A DNA stretch of 8,090 bases from an uncultured Eubacteriales bacterium (GTDB lineage Bacteria > Bacillota_A > Clostridia > Peptostreptococcales > Anaerovoracaceae): the NCBI GenBank assembly GCA_902774195.1, contig CACYHM010000083.1, positions 1 to 8,090 of the forward strand. The letters are read 5' to 3'. The position numbers and the translations under genes are program-made. Under the pieces are notes generated by a model. The model worked only from the letters and a program-made list of their open reading frames with translations. It was not told where the DNA came from and made no database searches. Position 1 is the stretch's first letter. The number at the start of each line of letters is the position of its first letter. This document shows positions 4,997 through 8,090 of this stretch, one piece after another.

Positions 4997-6802
4997 ATGA
5001 ACAATGACACCGTAAAGAAAAAATGGTACATGGAGATCGCTGTCATGCTCTGCATCAGCGCACTGGTACTTGCTGTCCTGATCGTTGCGACCCCGCTCTT
5101 TCCTGCTGCAGGGACCGGCGAATACAGGCTTGCGGTCATAGAAACATCGGATATCCACGGAGCGCTTGTAACGGGGGAAGACCCTGACTATCAGTACAGG
5201 GTCGCATACATTGCCGACAAGGTCAATGATGCGAGAATGACGGAGGACGGCGAGGATCCCGACAGGCTCGTGCTTCTGGACGGCGGCGATATCTATCAGG
5301 GCTCTTCGCTTTCGCTTCTGAGTGAAGGCGAAGCTATGTCGGCGGTATTCGATGAGATGGACTACGATGCTGTGGCAGTCGGCAATCACGAATTCGACTG
5401 GGGCGTAGAAAAGGTGATCGATACTGATCAGACCATGCGCGACTACGAGATAGACGGGAAAAAACATAAGAACGACATTCCTGTCATATGCTCGAACCTG
5501 TACAAGGACGGCAATAAGGTGGAATTTGCTGATGACTACGTGATACTCAATAAGGAAGCCGCAGATGATGCCGGAAAGACGAAAAAAGCCAGAATAGGCG
5601 TGCTGGGCTTTGCCGAAGATTATTCCCTTTCGAATCCTGAAAAGAAATTTACGGATCTCGGCTACAGCATATCGGAAGACTATGATGAGACGAACCGGCT
5701 GGCCCGGGAGCTCAAGAGCGAAAAGGGATGCGAAGCGGTCATACTGCTGTCTCACGGGAATGCACAGAAGGCCGCGGAAGGACTCGGAGAGGGCACTCCG
5801 GTAGATCTCGTTCTCGGAGGCCACATACACAAAAGTGTCAGTGATACCACTGAATGGGGTCTCAGGTACCTTAGTCCTTCAGGCAGCGCCTATACATATG
5901 TCTACGATGAACTGGTATTTGAAAATGACGGCAGAGGCGGCCTCCGCACAAAGGAAGGCGCCGATGACAAAGCGCAGTGCATCAAAACTGCCGATGATGA
6001 GAGCAAACTTGTCGATGATGAGAAGAACGCAGAGGAGCTTGACCATGAGGCCATCGAGCTGACGGATGAGTATATCGACAGGGTCAGGCCGTACCTTGAG
6101 GAAGAGATCGGATACATCACGGAGGACGTGACCAAGGATACTATCGAAGGCAGCGGCAACAGATCATCAACGGAGAACAATTTTGTGCTCAATGCCATGA
6201 GACGATCTACCGGTGCTGAGGTAGCATTTATAAACAGGTCCGGGACACGCGGTAATATGTACCTTAATCCGGGGAACGACCGCCGCTCAGTGACCATGGG
6301 CGACATGTTCACGATGCTGCCTTTCGATGACAGACTGTATGAATATGACCTCACATACGGAGAACTGCTGGATGTACTGAATTTCGGGATGAACGGCGGA
6401 GCATTTACTCTTTTCACCTGCATGACCGGTATCGACTGCTTTTTTGAGGACGACCCGGCGTCAGATCCGAACAAACAATACAAGGACACTGTCGTTACTG
6501 CGCTTGTTAAGGACGGAGAACTGATCTACCATGACGGACGATGGAAAGAAGGGTGGAAGGACAAAAAAGTCAGAGTCGCAGTGATCGAGTTCGCGGCCGT
6601 CGCTGAAAAGACAAAACAGGGGGCCGTAAATCCGCTGTACGGATTAAACGGAACAGACAGTCTGGTGGCAAATGACAAGATCGTTCGCGACTGTGTGATC
6701 GAAGGCCTCAAGGCTGAAGCAAAGGAAAACGGCGGACATCTCAGTGTGGACCACGAGACATGCTATAAATACAAGGCTTATGACGGCGGAGAGGAATTAT
6801 AA
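4997..6802 (+). CDS. Membrane-anchored or secreted 5'-nucleotidase / cyclic phosphodiesterase family metallophosphatase
   Basis: The 601-residue product begins with a short charged stretch and a hydrophobic segment (about residues 14-36), a signal peptide or N-terminal anchor, so the enzyme should act outside the membrane. The N-terminal metallophosphatase domain shows every motif of the family: Asp52 and His54 in SDIHG, Asp98 in GGDIYQGS, Asn130 and His131 in GNHEFDWG, His253 in LSHG, and His276 and His278 in GGHIHKS, together binding two metal ions. The C-terminal substrate domain follows from about residue 370, with ENNFVLNAMR, an NRSGTR block (family usually NxGGIR), TMGDMFTMLPFDDRLYEYDLTYGELL and the NFGMNGGAF region. 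Such enzymes remove phosphate from extracellular nucleotides or 2',3'-cyclic nucleotides. An unusually acidic, Lys/Glu-rich insert lies around 310-370. The C-terminus shows no LPXTG motif. The gene appears monocistronic and ends at a strong terminator. Confidence 0.9.
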   Translation: MNNDTVKKKWYMEIAVMLCISALVLAVLIVATPLFPAAGTGEYRLAVIETSDIHGALVTGEDPDYQYRVAYIADKVNDARMTEDGEDPDRLVLLDGGDIYQGSSLSLLSEGEAMSAVFDEMDYDAVAVGNHEFDWGVEKVIDTDQTMRDYEIDGKKHKNDIPVICSNLYKDGNKVEFADDYVILNKEAADDAGKTKKARIGVLGFAEDYSLSNPEKKFTDLGYSISEDYDETNRLARELKSEKGCEAVILLSHGNAQKAAEGLGEGTPVDLVLGGHIHKSVSDTTEWGLRYLSPSGSAYTYVYDELVFENDGRGGLRTKEGADDKAQCIKTADDESKLVDDEKNAEELDHEAIELTDEYIDRVRPYLEEEIGYITEDVTKDTIEGSGNRSSTENNFVLNAMRRSTGAEVAFINRSGTRGNMYLNPGNDRRSVTMGDMFTMLPFDDRLYEYDLTYGELLDVLNFGMNGGAFTLFTCMTGIDCFFEDDPASDPNKQYKDTVVTALVKDGELIYHDGRWKEGWKDKKVRVAVIEFAAVAEKTKQGAVNPLYGLNGTDSLVANDKIVRDCVIEGLKAEAKENGGHLSVDHETCYKYKAYDGGEEL

Positions 6803-6812
6803 AAGAAAACAT

Positions 6813-6863
6813 AGAAGAGAAACAGTGATCAAGGGAATGTCCTCTGATCACTGTTCTTCTTTT
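6813..6863. terminator. Bidirectional terminator between convergent genes
   Basis: An 11-bp perfect stem, AACAGTGATCA (6821-6831) with TGATCACTGTT (6845-6855), has a 13-base loop. On the + strand it is followed by CTTCTTTT. On the - strand the sequence after the stem is also T-rich (complement of AAAAGAAAAC at 6801-6810). It can end transcripts of both the 5'-nucleotidase and uridine kinase genes. Confidence 0.85.
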
Positions 6864-7468
6864 GCAAGATGCGAGAGTATCTTTACCTTGATGACATCGA
6901 ACACGACGTCATTCATGCCGCTGTTGAGAACTATGTCTGCCAGATACTTCGTAGGCTCTACATAGATATAGTGCATCGGCTTTACTGTCGTCAGGTACTG
7001 CATGGCTATACCCTCCACGTCTCTTCCGCGGTACTTTACGTCACGGATGACGCGGCGCAGTATCCTTTCATCGGCGTCAGCCTCCACATATATTTTTATG
7101 TCGAGCAGATCCCTGAGATCTTCGTTCTGAAGCACCATGATCCCCTCGACTATTATCACCGGAGACGGCTCTATCCTTACCGTTTCTTTGCTGCGGTTAT
7201 GCACCGTGTAGTCATACACCGGACAGTCGACAGCTTCGCCGTTTCTCAGCATCCTCAGATGCTTTATGAACAGATCCGTTTCGAAAGCATCGGGGTGATC
7301 GTAATTGATGAGCTTACGCTCTTCGAAAGGGATGTCATCGTGAGATCTGTAATAGTTGTCATAATACATTATAGATATCTTGTCTCCGAATTCATCTTTT
7401 ATGCGGTTTGTGAATGTCGATTTGCCGGAACCTGTACCGCCGGCAACGCCGATTATAAGGCAGTCCAT
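6848..7468 (-). CDS. udk: Uridine kinase
   Basis: The 206-residue product phosphorylates uridine (and usually cytidine) to the monophosphate in pyrimidine salvage, in the cytoplasm. It starts with the P-loop GVAGGTGSGKST (Gly10 to Ser17, catalytic Lys16). It continues with YYDNYYR (Asp37 in the position of the catalytic Asp), NYDHPDAFETDLF, the CPVYDYTVHNRS block that contacts the nucleoside, the Walker B-like VIIVEGIMVL, the lid RRVIRDVKYRGRD, and EPTKYLADIVL near the end. Length and order match the family. The frame is open further upstream to 7591, but the ATG at 7468 is the start: it directly precedes the first beta strand, has a strong Shine-Dalgarno site, and the earlier codons overlap the promoter. 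Its stop codon lies inside the shared terminator stem. Confidence 0.95.
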   Translation of the reverse strand: MDCLIIGVAGGTGSGKSTFTNRIKDEFGDKISIMYYDNYYRSHDDIPFEERKLINYDHPDAFETDLFIKHLRMLRNGEAVDCPVYDYTVHNRSKETVRIEPSPVIIVEGIMVLQNEDLRDLLDIKIYVEADADERILRRVIRDVKYRGRDVEGIAMQYLTTVKPMHYIYVEPTKYLADIVLNSGMNDVVFDVIKVKILSHLAKEEQ

Positions 7469-7477
7469 CAGTTTGAT

Positions 7478-7483
7478 CCTCCC
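7478..7483 (-). promoter_or_regulatory. Ribosome binding site of udk
   Basis: On the - strand GGGAGG lies nine bases before the ATG at 7468 and decides the start against longer readings of the frame. Confidence 0.8.
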
Positions 7484-7547
7484 TGAAAAAGAACAGAACA
7501 TGTGAAAGCCGATATACTGCATGATCTTTTCAGATCCTGCTGCTCTG

Positions 7548-7576
7548 ATTGTATTATCCTGACTGCCTTTTGGCAA
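7548..7576 (-). promoter_or_regulatory. Sigma-A promoter of udk
   Basis: Read on the - strand, TTGCCA (7571-7576) and TACAAT (7548-7553) each match the consensus at five of six positions with the ideal 17-base spacing. The transcript would have a leader of roughly 70 bases before the ATG at 7468. No attenuator hairpin is obvious in it. Confidence 0.7.
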
Positions 7577-7650
7577 GATGCTCCCGACCATTAAGTATCA
7601 CCTTGAACGAAGCAGCAGCTCTGATGTAGACTCTGATAGAGGGAAAGATC

Positions 7651-8090
7651 ATGACAGACGGAAAGTGGCAGAAAAGATTTCAGACCAGAAAGGACTTTGA
7701 AAAGTGGTTCAGCGAGAACGACTATCTGCTTAATGCGCCCGGGACCCTGCTGGGCGATGAGATGAACAGCTTCCGTTTCGACTGGGAGCAAGCCTTTGAT
7801 GACGGAACGCTTGAAGACCATTTCCGCATCGCGCTGGCAGATGTCAATGCAAGCGCGGAGGCGAGCTGTTCTGTTGCAGTCAAGCTGTTCTATCAGGAAT
7901 TGCATGAGTATGATCCCTCCTGGATCGTGGAGCGTTTGCTGTGCCCTGCTGATGAACATAATGACTTGGTGCTGAGGGAGAAAGGTTTTTCATATCTTTC
8001 GCTCGAGGGACGGATGCCTCCTTCAGCCTTCAACGTCATATGCTGTTCCCAGCAGATGATAGGAGACGAGGTGAATCTTATAGGGATGCT
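7651..8090 (+). CDS. N-terminal part of a B12-binding-domain radical SAM-like protein (partial)
   Basis: The frame opens at ATG 7651, eight bases after AGAGGG, and runs off the window after 146 codons. The order of blocks resembles the N-terminal cobalamin-binding-like domain of the radical SAM family annotated as TIGR03960: APGTLLGDEMNSFRFDWEQA (family: RYLGxExNxxxKDW), RIALADVNASAEASCSVAVK (rVALafPDvYEiGMSxLGl), WIVERLLCPADEHNDLVLRE (aERvfaPwxDmExxlR), SYLSLEGRMPPSAFNVI (pLfsLExxxplxeFDii) and IGDEVNLIGML. Compared with that recalled pattern it is divergent: the GMS-type motif is replaced by ASAEASCSV. The CxxxCxxC cluster that would prove radical SAM chemistry would lie downstream of the window. 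It diverges from udk across about 180 bases; a weak -35-like TTGAAC at 7603 has no good -10 partner. Confidence 0.55.
   Translation, partial: MTDGKWQKRFQTRKDFEKWFSENDYLLNAPGTLLGDEMNSFRFDWEQAFDDGTLEDHFRIALADVNASAEASCSVAVKLFYQELHEYDPSWIVERLLCPADEHNDLVLREKGFSYLSLEGRMPPSAFNVICCSQQMIGDEVNLIGM

Noticed and set aside
4928..5830. 300-codon open frame on the - strand opposite the 5'-nucleotidase
   Set aside because: It is an antisense shadow of a gene with complete family motifs on the + strand, and it shows no recognisable domain of its own.
6869..7486. 205-codon + strand frame over the uridine kinase gene
   Set aside because: It is an antisense shadow; the - strand carries the full uridine kinase motif set with promoter and ribosome site.

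Overview
The window looks like part of a chromosome from a Gram-positive anaerobe, most likely a member of the Clostridia (Bacillota). GC content is moderate. Arg AGA/AGG and Ile ATA codons are frequent. Some genes have purine-rich Shine-Dalgarno sites, there are simple hairpin-plus-T terminators, and one promoter closely matches the sigma-A consensus. The products (an OPT-type oligopeptide transporter fragment, a Phd/YefM antitoxin, a DnaQ-like exonuclease, an ATP-grasp ligase, a surface 5'-nucleotidase, uridine kinase and a B12-binding radical SAM protein) fit that group. No genus is claimed.

Left part (1-2200): a zone of broken and partial genes. It opens with the 3' end of an unrecognised gene. 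Next comes the first 70 residues of an OPT-family transporter with a good ribosome site, which stops early. A 118-codon ORF of unknown function follows in another frame and ends at a clear terminator. Then come a Phd/YefM-type antitoxin that has lost its N-terminus and has no toxin beside it, and a CBM9-like lipoprotein that is out of frame between its signal peptide and its body. Several independent lesions in about 2 kb suggest an accessory region in decay.

Middle (2245-4410): an apparently intact DEDDh 3'-5' exonuclease, followed by an ATP-grasp ligase with an extra C-terminal domain. The ligase reading frame continues about 50 codons upstream of its first usable start codon without reaching another, so its 5' end is probably damaged or truncated.

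Repeat region (4411-4996): 586 bases without a gene, dominated by three tandem copies (period 158-159 bp) of a roughly 116-base palindrome-bounded unit. Each copy can form the same set of helices, including a possible pseudoknot, and some sequence changes keep the pairing. This is the best candidate in the window for an undescribed structured RNA or mobile repeat family.

Right part (4997-8090): a membrane-anchored or secreted 5'-nucleotidase-like metallophosphoesterase on the + strand converges on uridine kinase on the - strand. The two share a bidirectional terminator that contains the kinase stop codon. Both enzymes fit nucleotide salvage: extracellular dephosphorylation can supply nucleosides, and uridine kinase phosphorylates them inside the cell. 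Uridine kinase has a near-consensus promoter and diverges from a gene whose N-terminal part resembles the B12-binding domain of a radical SAM family and which runs off the end of the window.
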